DNA of 64,000 nt, taken from Sorex araneus. Its lineage: Eukaryota > Chordata > Mammalia > Eulipotyphla > Soricidae. Under the pieces are notes generated by a model. That model did no database searches. It was not told where the DNA came from and was given only the letters and a program-made list of their open reading frames with translations. Location of the stretch: assembly GCF_027595985.1 (NCBI RefSeq), contig NC_073303.1:362372517-362436516 (forward strand), in the 5' to 3' direction. The position numbers were made by a program, and so were the translations under genes. Below, piece by piece: positions 21,692-33,083 of the stretch (position 1 is the stretch's first letter; every line of letters begins with the position of its first letter).

Positions 21692-21809
21692 AACTAATCA
21701 CATCCATATTTCCATCACAGTGCTTGATGTACACCAGGTCGACAAAGTCTCGGGGTGAAATGGAGCCCATGGCAAAACTCTGGGTTATGGTGTGACATAT
21801 GAAGGTGTC
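21692..21809 (-). CDS. STARD6: STARD6 coding exon 5
   Basis: A 118-base exon with acceptor TTGCAG and donor GTAAGT on the minus strand. It encodes [20 protein letters not shown], then DFVDLVYIK, the conserved 'ISPRDFVDL' block of START domains, and ends one base into a Ser codon. No internal stop. A class-B SINE lies just 3' of it in the intron (21299-21549). Confidence 0.94.
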
Positions 21810-22329
21810 CTGCAACAAGCCCAAGCAGAGAGACTCAAGGAAGCATTTCATTTCCAGTCTTGGCGTTGCTCCTTTTGGTTGGGCCCGGGGGCACACCGGC
21901 CCTGTTCAGGCCTTGCTCCTGGCTGTGTCACCTCCTCATGGTGACACATGTGTGGGGCCAAGTGGGCTGTGTGCCCTGCTCACTACCTCTCCCGCCCTGC
22001 CTACCCCAGAGAATTGCATAGCACACAGTTGGCCAGTAGGGGGAAAGGCGGAGCTTTGAAGATTTAAGCGTTCACCAGGAATTCAACTTGCAGGTTCTCT
22101 GTTACAGGAATGCCCAATTTATAATTGTAAGCACCAGGCCACACCAGCAAATAATAAACAAGTGGAATTACACCCAACTGATAAACTTTTGTTGGGCAAA
22201 GAAAACCATTAAAAAAATGAAATAAGGCATCCTTAGGAGTGGGAGATATATTTGCAAAACACTAATCTCTTTTTTATGAGTGCAGAACATTCAAAAACAA
22301 ATCCTAAGATTTTTTAAAAAATTGTCTCC

Positions 22330-22331
<2 letters not shown>

Positions 22332-22361
<30 letters not shown>
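22332..22361. repeat. (TG)n microsatellite
   Basis: About 14 TG units in STARD6 intron 4. Confidence 0.95.
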
Positions 22362-22387
22362 TTGTACGTGGTGGTGGGGGTGCAGTA

Positions 22388-22535
22388 GTGTTTGTTGGGT
22401 TATACCCAGAAATATTCAGGGGCTGGGTTATTCCTGACCCTCATGATGGCCAAAGGACCATATGTAGACCATAAGGGATCAAACCAGGGTCGCCTATACT
22501 GCGCGCATGGCAAGTGCTTTAATCTCTCTGGCTCT
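22388..22535 (-). mobile_element. Old SINE remnant
   Basis: Antisense; GGGATCAAACCAGGGTCGCC and AATCTCTCTGGCTC. Confidence 0.6.
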
Positions 22536-22539
22536 TGCT

Positions 22540-23500
22540 TTCCCTCCCCATCCCCCATTTATTTCTGATGGAGAAACTGCAGCCTATCAGATTCACATGT
22601 ATAACCAGAGAGACAGTACAATTTTTAGTTCATAGAAAATAAAGTCCAGAAAGTGTGATCATTTAGCACTCGGTGATGTGAGGTCTAAAGTGGGAATTCC
22701 CCTCCTTCATGTTGCAACCAAAGGCCCTTTGGTCTAATCCACATTCTTGTCCACAGGACCAGGCACTTACTCCCAAGCAGTGGGTGTTAGTTGGCTGCCA
22801 GCCTGTTCTAACGACGGATCACATCCTCCTGCAGGAGTCGGGGGTCACCTCTACTCTTCACTGTTGTAACACTTAATCCCTGCATATTCACTGTTCCTGA
22901 GCTCAACTCTCATCTTGCCCTGCCTGGCATGATCAATCCCTGCCCTGAGTCTGGCTAAGCGACCCTTCAGGATCGAGACCTCAGTCATCATTTCGCTTGG
23001 CCAAGCAAGCTGTGGAGAGCCTTGAATTAAGACCCTTCTCCTTGCAAACGCAGGCCAGTAGAACAGCCCAGAACATGCAGCAAATCTCAGTTCTAGATAA
23101 GGTTTCCCAAGAGCTTTTGTCATGAAATGTCCCTTCTGTCCCCGAGCCTAGCTCTTGTGTGCTCCTGAGAACAAACCCCAGTGGAACTTACCACAGGGTC
23201 TGAATGAACTCATCTGGCCAGAGCCACTGAACTCCCAGGAGATCCAGCAAAAAAACACTAATAAATACATGCATCTTTCTGCATTTTGCTTCGGCTTTCC
23301 CAGCTGGCTCTTCAAGATGTGATGTGCACTTCTACTGGGCTGTGGGAATAATATTCCTCTCTCTTTCTCTTTCTCTGTCTTTTGTTGCACCCGTTGGCAC
23401 CCCATGCTCAGCTTACAACTGTTAGAGTCTTAACAGTTCTCTCCCTGGGCTGATATATTACCACTGATTTCATTAGTCTCATATAGACTTCGGCCACTCC
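22540..23500. other. STARD6 intron sequence, no feature seen
   Basis: No repeat I recognise and no exon signal. Open frames at 22851-23123 and 23148-23405 (minus) have no family match. Confidence 0.5.
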
Positions 23501-23519
23501 CAAGTCCCTACAGCAGTAA

Positions 23520-23627
23520 ACCCTGGCCTGGATTGAACCCCGAGCAGAGCAAAAGGTCCCCAATGCAGCACCGGGAGTGATCCCTGAGCCGCCTGGGTTT
23601 GGCACCCAAACCGAAAAATAAAGATAA
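23520..23627 (+). mobile_element. 5'-truncated class-A SINE
   Basis: Begins within the body and ends with ACCCAAACCGAAAAATAAAG. Confidence 0.65.
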
Positions 23628-23641
23628 AAACAAGTTGTTTA

Positions 23642-23828
23642 GGGGCCAGAGTGATAGCACAGCGGGTAGGGCATTTGCCTTGCACGTGGCCGACCCGGGT
23701 TCGATCCCCGGCATCCCATATAGTCCCCCAAGCACCGCCAGGAGTAATTCCTGAGTGCAAAGCCAGAAGTAACCCCTGAGCATCGCTGGGTGTGACCCAA
23801 AAAGCAAAAAAAAAAAAACCCCAAAAAC
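23642..23828 (+). mobile_element. Class-A SINE with 14-bp target duplication
   Basis: Flanked by AAACAAGTTGTTTA at 23628-23641 and 23829-23842; long A tail. Confidence 0.95.
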
Positions 23829-24621
23829 AAACAAGTTGTTTAAGCTCCAGCCTCAAGGCCTGTGCACTGGTGTTCATCTGTGTTACTCTTCCCCCAGGAG
23901 GGAGACACTTCTCCATCTGTCACCTCCTCTTCATTGTTCATGTGGCTACTTACCCATCTCTCCTTGCGGGAGAGATGAGCTCTCTCCTGGCCAGCGCCTA
24001 GGCTATCCTTATTCACAATCACTATGTTCTTATTAATCGAGCCTTCATAAATCTTATGCTATTATCTTATTTCAAAACAAACAACTCTATTTACTGCTTT
24101 ATTTTTGTCCTTCTGGCTACAATTAGGAATGGTGAAAGCAGGGTTTTTTTTTTCCCTATTCTTTCATCTCTGGTTCCCGGCACCTGAAACTGCACGTGGT
24201 TCACGGCCCTTTTTCAAGGCACATTTGTAGAAGGAATGAGTCAAAACAACATCAACATCTGTGGAAGGTGAATTTGTCAGAATTCCCCCATAAATTTGTT
24301 AGAGGGTGAAAAGATGAACAGTAACACTAGTGGAGAGCAAATTTCAGGAGGGTATATTTCGATTACTCTTTTCTACAGTCTACTATAGAGCATAAAATTA
24401 TCTCCTCCCCTTGAGTCGGGTTCAAGATTTCTGACAGAAATCTTCCTAGGTAAGAGGCACCAGCGTTCAGAAACCTTTGCCCCTTCTGCTTCATCTTTGT
24501 TACTCCTCTTTTCCTGTCACTCTTTGGCTCTGATTTCATTCACCTTTTTCTCTTCCTGAGTTTTGTTTTTCCTTATCTATCTTTTCTTCTCCTGTGCCCT
24601 ATCTATTTTTCCTCTTTGCTT

Positions 24622-24863
24622 GGACTGGAGCGATAGCACAGTGGGTAGGGCATTTGCCTTGCACACGGCCGATCCGGGTTCGATTCCTCTGTCCCTCTCG
24701 GAGAGCCCAGCAAGCTACCGAGAGTATCTCGCCCGCATGGCAGAGCCTGACAAGCTACCCGTGGCATATTCGATATGCCAAAAACATTAACAACAAATCT
24801 CACAATGGAGATGTTACTGGTGCCCGCTTGAGCAAATTGATGAACAATGGGACAACAGTGCTT
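24622..24863 (+). mobile_element. Class-B SINE, near consensus
   Basis: Sense copy; head GACTGGAGCGATAGCACAG, B box GGGTTCGATTCC, body and RTE-like tail all complete. Confidence 0.95.
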
Positions 24864-24879
24864 GTACTAAGATAGGAAT

Positions 24880-25770
24880 AAATCACTGTCATGACTGTGA
24901 TCCCTTTGATCATCGATTTGCTCGAATGGGCCCAGTAACTTCTCCATTCATCCTAGTCCTGAGATTTTAGCAGCCTCTCTTTACTTGTTCTTGCCAATGG
25001 TGCCACATTAGAGGCTCTTCAGGGTCAGGGGAATGAGACCCATCATTGTTACTGTATCTGGCATATGAATACGCCACAGGGAACTTGCCAGGCTCTCCCC
25101 CGTCTAGGCAGTGAACTCTTGATAGCTTACCAGGTTCTCCAAGAGGGAGAACTAGGCTATCAGATGCTTCCAGGAGCTTGGTTTAATAGTCTCTGGCGGT
25201 TGGCCATTGATGGGATTACACGGCGCCAGGGGCAGTTTCTGAGTGTGACTGCCTAGCTACTGGAAAATGGGGGATCTGGGCAGAAGAGTTCCAGTCCCAA
25301 TCTGAGCAGGCTTGGAGATCTCGACCCCAGGTCCTGCACATCTGGGTTCCTATGCCAGTTCCTTCATGCGTGAGGCTCATTTGAACGTGGGGAGAGTGGC
25401 CTTGAGCATGGCTGTGACTGGGTTCCAGAGGTCTTCAAATGCTGAGGCTCTGCTCGGGGCGGAGAGGGAAATTCAACCCGCACCCTCCAAGGGACCCTGG
25501 TGAAAACAGCCAGGCAAGGGGGCAAGAGACTCTGCGCTGGATGTTGGCTGTTGATGGGATTTCACAGCGCGGGGCAGTTTCTGGGTGTGACTGCCTAGCC
25601 ACTGGAAGGATCTTGCAGAGTGGAAGAGGCCCAGTCCCGATCCAAGCAGCCTTGGAGATCTTGGCCCTGGGTCCCGCACACCTGGGTTCCTCTGCTGGTT
25701 CCGTCATACGTGAGGCTCGTCCAAACGTGTGGAGCGTGGCCTTGAGCATGGCTGTGGCTGGGTTATATTA
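24880..25770 (-). mobile_element. Class-C long RTE-tailed element with internal tandem duplication
   Basis: Antisense. The tail (CATCGATTTGCTCGAATGGG) is followed by sequence absent from class B, then the shared body (GGCATATGAATACGCCAC, CTTGCCAGGCTC). Beyond it, a unit of about 220-235 bp occurs twice (25191-25428 and 25530-25765), with GTTTCTGAGTGTGACTGCC / GTTTCTGGGTGTGACTGCC. No coding frame is evident. Confidence 0.75.
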
Positions 25771-26126
25771 TTATCATTCATAATAATATACAATTTATTT
25801 TCATAAAATATTTTATGAAAATAAATATTCATAAAATAAATATTCATAAAATAAATATTCTGTTGCTAGAAACAGAATAATTGCTATTTCCTTTTGATAA
25901 AAGAAATTTAAAGACAAAACTTTGAAACAGAGTATTATTTCACCAGTGTGCAGCTGAGAACTCCTTAAACTTATTTTTGATTAATAAAGAATTATTAAAA
26001 ATTTGTATAAAAATTTCTATTTGTTTATAAAAACTAAGTGTCTACTTAACAAATTTATTAAACTCAAATCACTAAGGTATAAAAGTAATAACATTAGTAC
26101 AATAAAAGTCTAAAACAAGAAATTAC

Positions 26127-26253
26127 CGGGTCAATCTTGTGCACCATGTTGTATACTTTCAACGATTTATCCCATTTAATTCTATTTTCAGGTTTGTAGA
26201 GGAAATCAGATAGTTTAGCTGCTGGTTCTGGAATTATTCCTTCAACACGATAT
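26127..26253 (-). CDS. STARD6: STARD6 coding exon 4
   Basis: A 127-base exon on the minus strand with acceptor CTATAG and donor GTAATT. It encodes [20 protein letters not shown], then [11 protein letters not shown] and YNMVHKID. The 'WDKSL' element is typical of the START family. Its first base completes a Leu codon from exon 3 and it ends in phase 0. Confidence 0.95.
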
Positions 26254-26829
26254 CTATAGTTAACAAAATAAAGAGTATTCAAAATTTAACAGGTTTAATC
26301 TAAACTGAAAATATGATACTATCAAACTCTTTTAGTAAAGGCTAGTAAGAAAAAGATGAAAATTACTTTAGTAATTCATCAGGTGAATTAATCCTACAAT
26401 TGGAAATAATTTTAGTCAAACATGTGTTATAATAATAACTATAATTTTTTTAACATTTTATTTTCCTAGAGCCTTGTTATTGTTTTTAAAGTTATATTAA
26501 TTTCATTCTGGACTCATCCAAAATCTTTCTTATAAACATTTTCCTGCTGTATTTATTATAAGCCAATAGTAACTGGAGAAATTTATGAAGTTATAAAATA
26601 TCTTGTGCCTTATCTCTTAATTTAAGAATATAATTCTACCTGTAGCTGGGCCCTGGAAATGTTTCAGTAGAGGCCTCGTGGTATGACACATGCTTCGTGG
26701 GTAACGCGGTCACTTTTCCAACTATTGTACTAGACTCATACAGCAATAAACCAACCATAAACAATATGTAATGAACAGGCATGTCTGTGTTAGTTAAACT
26801 TTATTTATTGAGACTTTGTGTGTGTGTGT

Positions 26830-26972
26830 TGGGGGGTGGGTGGGGGGTGAGGTTTGGCCACATCTGGGAGTGCTTAGGGGCTACTCTTGCTTTACGTTAG
26901 TGGGTCCTTAAGGTGAACTGGAATTTCTGCATGCAAAGTACATGCTCAGTCTTTTGAGCTGTCTCCCTAACT
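26830..26972 (-). mobile_element. Old SINE remnant
   Basis: Antisense, after a GT run; CATCTGGGAGTGCTTAGGGG and GAGCTGTCTCCCTAAC. Confidence 0.5.
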
Positions 26973-27075
26973 GAAACTTGCCTTTAAAATTTCATTTTTT
27001 TTTGTTTTTGACGATTCAGTTAAAAATGTAAAAGTAGATTCTAAACAATGGCTGCAAAAAGGAAGTTGTACTCAC

Positions 27076-27125
27076 AGATTTCCGTGGAATTTTCTAGAAG
27101 TCTTGCTGTAAACAGTTACCTTTTT
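27076..27125 (-). CDS. STARD6: STARD6 coding exon 3
   Basis: A 50-base exon on the minus strand, preceded by TTTTGAG and followed by GTGAGT. It encodes KKVTVYSKTSRKFHGN and leaves two bases of a Leu codon. Phase and sequence fit the N-terminal strand of the START domain. Confidence 0.9.
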
Positions 27126-27325
27126 CTCAAAAGGGAATAAAAATCAATAAATTAGATGTCATGTACATAAAAATAAAGAGCAAAAATATGAAAAAATAAA
27201 TAAATAGCAAAACAAAAAGTAAAAATATACTTTTGTTCATAAAGGAAAAAATTAAAACGTCTTTACAGTGAGTTGGTTCTCATGTAAACATAAACTCTTG
27301 ACACATATTTAACTTGTTTTCTTAC

Positions 27326-27419
27326 TGCAGTTTTAACCACTTTCCAGTCTGATGTATCTTGATTGTAACCTAAAATTTCTTGGGCAGTTTGTTGGGCCAG
27401 TGCCTTATAGTCCATCTAC
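27326..27419 (-). CDS. STARD6: STARD6 first coding exon (exon 2), START-domain lipid-transfer protein
   Basis: STARD6 is a small soluble START-domain protein of the StAR/STARD4 group, known mainly from male germ cells and thought to carry a sterol or steroid. This exon has acceptor TTTGCAG, then four untranslated bases and ATG (27415-27413, minus). It encodes MDYKALAQQTAQEILGYNQD and TSDWKVVKTA, with donor GTAAGA at 27325. The six coding exons total 684 bases (227 residues plus stop), close to the roughly 220 residues of other mammals, and every junction keeps frame. The protein is essentially one START domain with no signal or membrane segment. A non-coding first exon must lie upstream, probably towards the CpG island at 32.3-33.7 kb. 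No disabling change is seen. Confidence 0.94.
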
Positions 27420-27714
27420 CTGCAAAGTTTTAAGAACAAATGATTGTTAATAATGTCATTATATTCAAAACTTTTGAAATTCATGTTATGTTTTAATTCT
27501 GTTTCTAAGATACCAACCATGTACATTCAATGAAGAATAATCCCTTCCTGGGTGGTTGCATAGACTTTTCCTTATTCCTGGTCTTTTACAGGAGAAAATA
27601 TGGCAGAGTACAAAAAAAAAAAAAAAAGATTTGGAGACAGAGACATGGGCCAACTCCTGTGTTTCTCATAAATTATATGAAAAACACTATTTAGTAGTTC
27701 TGTTTCCTAATTTT

Positions 27715-27882
27715 TTTTCTTTTTGGGTCACACCCAGCAATGCTCAGGGGTTACTCCTGGCTTTGCACTCAGGAATTACTCCTGGCAGTGCTTGGGGGAC
27801 CATATGGGAAGCCGGGGATCGAATCTGGGTCCGCCACGTGCAAGGCAAACGCCCTACCCACTGTGCTATCGCTCTGGTCCCA
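27715..27882 (-). mobile_element. Class-A SINE with 12-bp target duplication
   Basis: Flanked by TTTCCTAATTTT at 27703-27714 and 27883-27894. Confidence 0.93.
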
Positions 27883-28137
27883 TTTCCTAATTTTAATTAA
27901 GCAGGAAACTGGGACAATAGCTAATTCTGTAGAATACCATGATGTCTAAATGAGATAATGCACTTTATGTCCTGCTTCCTTTCTTTCATAAATCACAGCA
28001 GTGATGCTGATGATCATGTGTTCTTGAAATTCAGTTTTTTGTTTTGATGCACACCTGGTGATGCTCAGGGGTTACTCCTGATGCTGGGGAGTGACTCCAT
28101 GCCCCCTGCCTGCTGGACCATGGATTATTATTATTAA

Positions 28138-30152
28138 TTTTTGTCAGGGCGAATGCCTGAAAATGCTCAGGGGTTACTCCTGGTTCTGCACTCAGGAATA
28201 ACTCTTGGTGGTGCTCAGGGGCCCAGAATGGGCTGTTGGGGGTAGAAGCAGGTTGCATGCAAGGCAAGTATATGCCTTTTTTAAAAAAAATTTTTTTTTA
28301 GTGAATCACCGTGAGGTACAGTTACAAACTTACGAACTTTTGTGTTTGCATTTCAGTCATATAGTGATTGTTTACCCATTTACCCATCCCTCCACCAGTG
28401 CCCATTCTCCTCCACCAATGTTCCCAGTATCCCTCCCACCACCCCTACCCCATCCCCCACCACCCCACCCTTCCTTTGTGGCAGGGCATTCCCTTTTGTT
28501 CTCTTTCCTTTTGGGCATTGTAGTTCGGACTGAGATAATGAGTGGTCTTCATGTTCGGTCTATGGTCTATTTTCGGCACACTTCTTTCAACCTGAATGGG
28601 TCCTCCCAACATCCTCTACTTGGTGTTCCCTTCTCTATCTGAGCTGCCTTTTCCCCCAGCATGTGAGGCCTGTTTCCAAGCTGTGGGGCAGACGCCCTGG
28701 TTCTTATCTCTACTACTCTTGGGTGTTAGTCTCCTACTCTGTTCCTTTATATTCCACAGATGAGTGCGATCTTTTATGTCTGTCTCTCTCTTTCTGACTC
28801 ATTTCACTTAACATGACACTTTTATTTATTTAATTGAATCACCATGTGGAAAGTTACAAAGCTTTCAGGTTTAAGTCTCAGTTATACAATGCTCAAACAC
28901 CCATCCTTTCACCAGTGCACATATTCCACCACAGTATATCTCCCCCTCAACCCTCAGCCCCCCACCCTGCCTGTGTTGCTGATAAATTTCACTTTACTTT
29001 CACTTTATTTTGATTACATTCAATATTTCAACAAAAAACTCACTATTATTGTTTGGAGTTTCTCCCCCCAAAGTCGGACCTGCTGAAAAGGAAGCATTTG
29101 ATAATTTGTTTTCCATTGCTGAGAATGAAGAGATATGAGGTCGCGTGGCTATAATTGCTGCCACGCAGTTTTGGATTTCTGTATTTTCGTAACTAAGTCC
29201 AGAGAAATTTCTGCCAGAAATTGCATCATTGCAAGCTCGTACCTCTCTGTTACTTTATATCCACGTGAGTGCAATCTTTCTATGTCTGTCTCTTTCTTTC
29301 TGACTCATTTCATTCAACATGATACTCTCCATGTTGATCCACTTATATGCAAATTTCAGACTTCATCATTTCTAACAGCTGCATAGTATTCCACTGTGTA
29401 GATGTACCAAAGCTCCTTTAACCAGTCATCCGTTTTTGGGCACTCAGGTTTTTTCCAGATTTTGGCTATTATAAACAGTGCTGCAATGAACATACAAATG
29501 AAGATGTAATTTTTACTATAGCTTTTTGCCTCTCCGGGATATGTTCCCAGGAGTGGTATTGCTGGGTCAAACGGGAGCTCAATTTCTAATTTTTTGAGAA
29601 TCATCCATATTGTTTTCCAAAAGGGCTGAACCAGTTGGCATTCCCACCAGCAGTGTAGGAGAGTCCCTTTCTTCCCACATCCGTGCCAAGGCCAGCTGCT
29701 TTTGTTCTTTTGGATGTGGGCCAGTCTCTGTGGTGTGAAATGATATCTCATTGTTGTTTTCATCTGTATCTCCCTGATGATTAGTGATGCAGAGCATTTT
29801 CTCATGTGTCTTTTAGCCATTTGGATTTCTTCTTTAGAGAATTTCTGTTCATTTCCACCCCCCATTTTCTAACGGGGTTGGGTGTTTTCTTCTTGTAGAG
29901 TTCAACCAGTGCCTTGTATATCCTTGATATCAACCCCTTATCAGATGGGTATTGGGTGAATATTCTTTCCTATTCTGTAGACTGTCTTTGTATTTTTTTT
30001 TGCGGTGTTTCTTTTGAGGTGCAGAAGTTTCTTAGCTTAAGACAGTTCCATTTGTTTATCTCTGTTTTCACTTGCTTGGCCAGTGGCGTGTCATCTTTGA
30101 AAATACTGCAAGGCAAGCATCTTAACCTGCTACATTTATCTCTCTGGCCCTA
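28138..30152 (-). mobile_element. Old class-A SINE split by L1
   Basis: Antisense; pieces 28138-28271 and 30107-30152 flank the L1. A further old fragment lies at 28040-28125. Confidence 0.75.
28272..30106 (-). mobile_element. 5'-truncated L1 with ORF2 C-terminus and two tandem 3' UTR modules
   Basis: An antisense L1 inserted in an old SINE; the flanks repeat TGCAAGGCAAG(T/C)AT at 28258-28271 and 30107-30120. The minus strand from 29865 to 29356 encodes the L1 ORF2 C-terminus, including a C..H..C cluster within [14 protein letters not shown] and the block [20 protein letters not shown]. Between ORF2 and the insertion edge lie two different 3' UTR modules (28805-29300 and 28290-28800), each with its own T-rich edge and the same roughly 80-base sequence at its inner end. 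Confidence 0.85.
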
Positions 30153-31340
30153 TTATTACTTTTTTAAAAAATGAGTGGCAGTGACACCAAATATTTAGAC
30201 CCCTGGCTTCTGGCCCAAAGACAAATCTTACCTGTCTTTTCTTCCACTTAGCTCCAATCGCATTGATCTCCTGGCTATTACCAGACACAAGCAGTGTCTT
30301 TCGATCTCTGGGTCTTTGTAGTTTCTGTTCCCTCTGCTTGGAAAATTCTTCCCCAATATGGATAACTCCTCTTCACAGGATGTCTTTGCTTAATTGTTAC
30401 CTTAAATCAAGTAAATTTAAAGAAATTTACTGAACCCTAACCAGGGGTCAGATACTGAGACATGACAATAGTTTAGTAAGGCACTGTTTTTGCAGTGAAT
30501 GAGTCTTATCATCCTGTTTTCCAGTTCTTCATCTGGCCCATTGTCTATTTTTCACTTAGGGGAAGCTGGTTGGTGTGCTAGAAGGAACATTCCTTGACAA
30601 CACAGAGCTGACTTTACCGCTTACCACATATAACTTTGGGTCAATTGTTTGACTTGTGAATTTTATTACTCACATCTAGAGACTAGGGATAATAATCCGA
30701 TCACATGGTACTATTGTAAGAGTTATTATAGAAAAGTGAATTTAGTGGGTGGGGACCTTTCTAGGTGATCAAGGAGGTTACTTTCTTTTTCTTTTCTTAA
30801 ATGGATACATTTAAGCCTATCTTTTAGTAAAGGTGCCAAGAGTGGTCTGACTAATTATCGGAACGTATGCTTTTCAGTTCTGAGCTAAAGCTTTTTAGGT
30901 CAGATCATAAATCTATTTTCTAATGTTCTGTTTTTCATCAAGGTACAACACCTAGTTGACATCTGTATTTGAAATTTTAAAGTAAACCATTAGTCCCTCT
31001 TGTTTCTACTTGACTATTGGTTTCTTTACCTTTCCTAAAGGGTCTTGTCTAGAATTTTATTATCTATTGAGGCTCTTCTTCAAATCTCATGGCGTCCTCC
31101 ATATCTATTAACCTGTAAGGGGACGAAGTGGAAGAATTATTTTTATCCACAAATGAGGCTAATATATTTGATCATTTCTTTTATTTTATTTTTTCAGTGT
31201 CCATTTATTTGCACTTCATCTTCATTAGGAAACATTGGTGATCTATGAGCCAGGATGGAAGGTGGGTTGCATGAGAAATGTTGATCATATTGTTTATGAA
31301 AAGAATATTTATTTTGGAGGACACTTTATTTTTTTATTGG
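30153..31340. other. Spacer upstream of STARD6, nothing recognised
   Basis: AT-rich, no SINE or convincing open frame. It should contain intron 1 of STARD6 if that gene starts in the CpG island. Confidence 0.5.
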
Positions 31341-31344
31341 GGGG

Positions 31345-31452
31345 ACTTTCTAAGGTGTGGTGTTTGGGGGACCACGTGGTGCTGAGGAATCAAACCAGAA
31401 CTGGTCACATACAAGGCAAGTGATTTAAATCCTATACTATTTCTGTGGCCCA
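31345..31452 (-). mobile_element. Old SINE remnant
   Basis: Antisense; TGTTTGGGGGACCACGTGG and GGAATCAAACCAGAACTGG. Confidence 0.55.
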
Positions 31453-32159
31453 AAGAAGGCTAGTTTAAATAAAGACACAAAATACGCATTAAAAAACCTC
31501 CTAACTTTTCGCATTTGAGTCATTAGCAGTTTCTAACTAGTCCCTAACCTGGGCTTGTCCTGTCACATAGAACACTGTTCTTTAGTTCCTATCAACAACC
31601 TACTGGATAGTGATTGATAGAGCATTCGCAAAGATTATTGGGACACAACACTGGAGTGTAATCTACAAGAGCAACTTTGTTTTCCTCAGTTAAACAACAT
31701 TAGCACTTACTGCTGCAATGCATTCGTATTTCATGAACCACTGAGCTCAGATGAACAGATTCTGGATTTGTTAACTGCTAACGAAGGAAGGAAAAGTGAA
31801 GTTCAGTAGGCTAGAGAGGGTGAGAAGAAGACAGCGGACGAGGCTCGTTGCATTACCTGCTGATGTAATAGCAGATGAGCTGAAACAAAGGCAGATGGAG
31901 TGATGGGTCAAGTGTACCTTCACCCACAGGGGTTGCGGAAAATAAACACAAACAACATTGAGATGGCCTCCTTTTTGTGAAACACCACTTGGTTGAAACC
32001 AGATTCCTCGCATCTGCCTTGCCGGATGGGTTCACGCATGCAGTGAGAGGGTCTTTACATCTGTTTGTATAATCTCCCTCTTTCGGGGCTGTCTGACTGG
32101 GAATTCCCATAGTCAATTCTTCCCTGGGGATCCAGGTCCCCAAAGAGTTTGCTAAATTC

Positions 32160-32262
32160 CACCCCTGGGGCACTGGGTGGAGCTCAAGGGGTACCTTGCA
32201 TGCTCTGCATGTATGAGGCCCTGGGTTCCGCCCCCAGCACCATAAAAAAAAAAAACCAACGG
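32160..32262 (+). mobile_element. tRNA-Ala-like (ID-like) SINE at the CpG-island edge
   Basis: GCCCTGGGTTCCGCCCCCAG followed by a 12-A tail; a different head from classes A and B. Confidence 0.55.
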
Positions 32263-33083
32263 GAAGAACCAATAATAATAACAAAAATAATATAGACAAA
32301 ACCCCACCCTTGGCCAAACTCCACCTCCAAAGCCGCACCTGCACCGCGAATAACGGGTTGTCCGGTTGCCCGGGAGGGCGGGGTGCAGTGTTGGGAGGGG
32401 AGGCGGGGAGGAACCGCGCCCCCCACTCAGCCCACGTGGCGTCTGACCCCGGGCCGGGGGTGGGGGGTGGGGATGGGAAAGCCGGGCGGCGGCACCCCGA
32501 GCCCCCGATCCTCCCCGGGCCCCTCACCAGCCGGGGCGGCCAGCCCGGGGCGCTCCAGCGCTCGCCCGGGAGGACGGGAGGCGGGGACGGACGTCGGGAG
32601 GGCGTCGAGCCGGGAGCCCGGGCCGGCCCCGCCGCCGGGGCGAGGGGCGGGGGGCGGGAGGCGGCGGCGCGGTGGGGGCGGGGTGCGCCCCCCTGAGCCC
32701 GCGCCTGCGCAGCGCCGCCCAGCGCCGGGCCGGGGCCGTTTGAACGCGAGCGCGCGCCTGTGACGGCGGCGGGCCGGGGCGCGCGGGGGATGCTTTGTCG
32801 CGTCTGCCGTCGGGTGACAGGCCGGCCCGTCGCTGCCGGGGGCCGGGGGGCTGGTTTCTGAACCCTCCCGGGGCGCCCCGGAGACTGGGGTGGGGTCGGG
32901 GGGCGTCCGCCGCTGAGCCCCTCCCCCCGCAGTGGGCACCGCGGCGCTCTCGGGGTCTCCGGCTCGGGCGCGCCCCGGGAACACCCCCCGCCCCCGCGGG
33001 GTTCCGTCCTAGAACTCGTCGCTCTGACCTGCACCTTCCGGCGCCGGGAGCCGAGCGCGTCGCCAGGTGGCCGGAGCGGGACG

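Noticed and set aside
24622-24690. tRNA genes at SINE heads
   Set aside because: The heads keep A- and B-box-like sequence but do not fold as complete tRNAs and are followed by SINE bodies.
29356-29865. 169-codon minus-strand frame as a host gene
   Set aside because: It is the C-terminus of L1 ORF2 inside a truncated L1.
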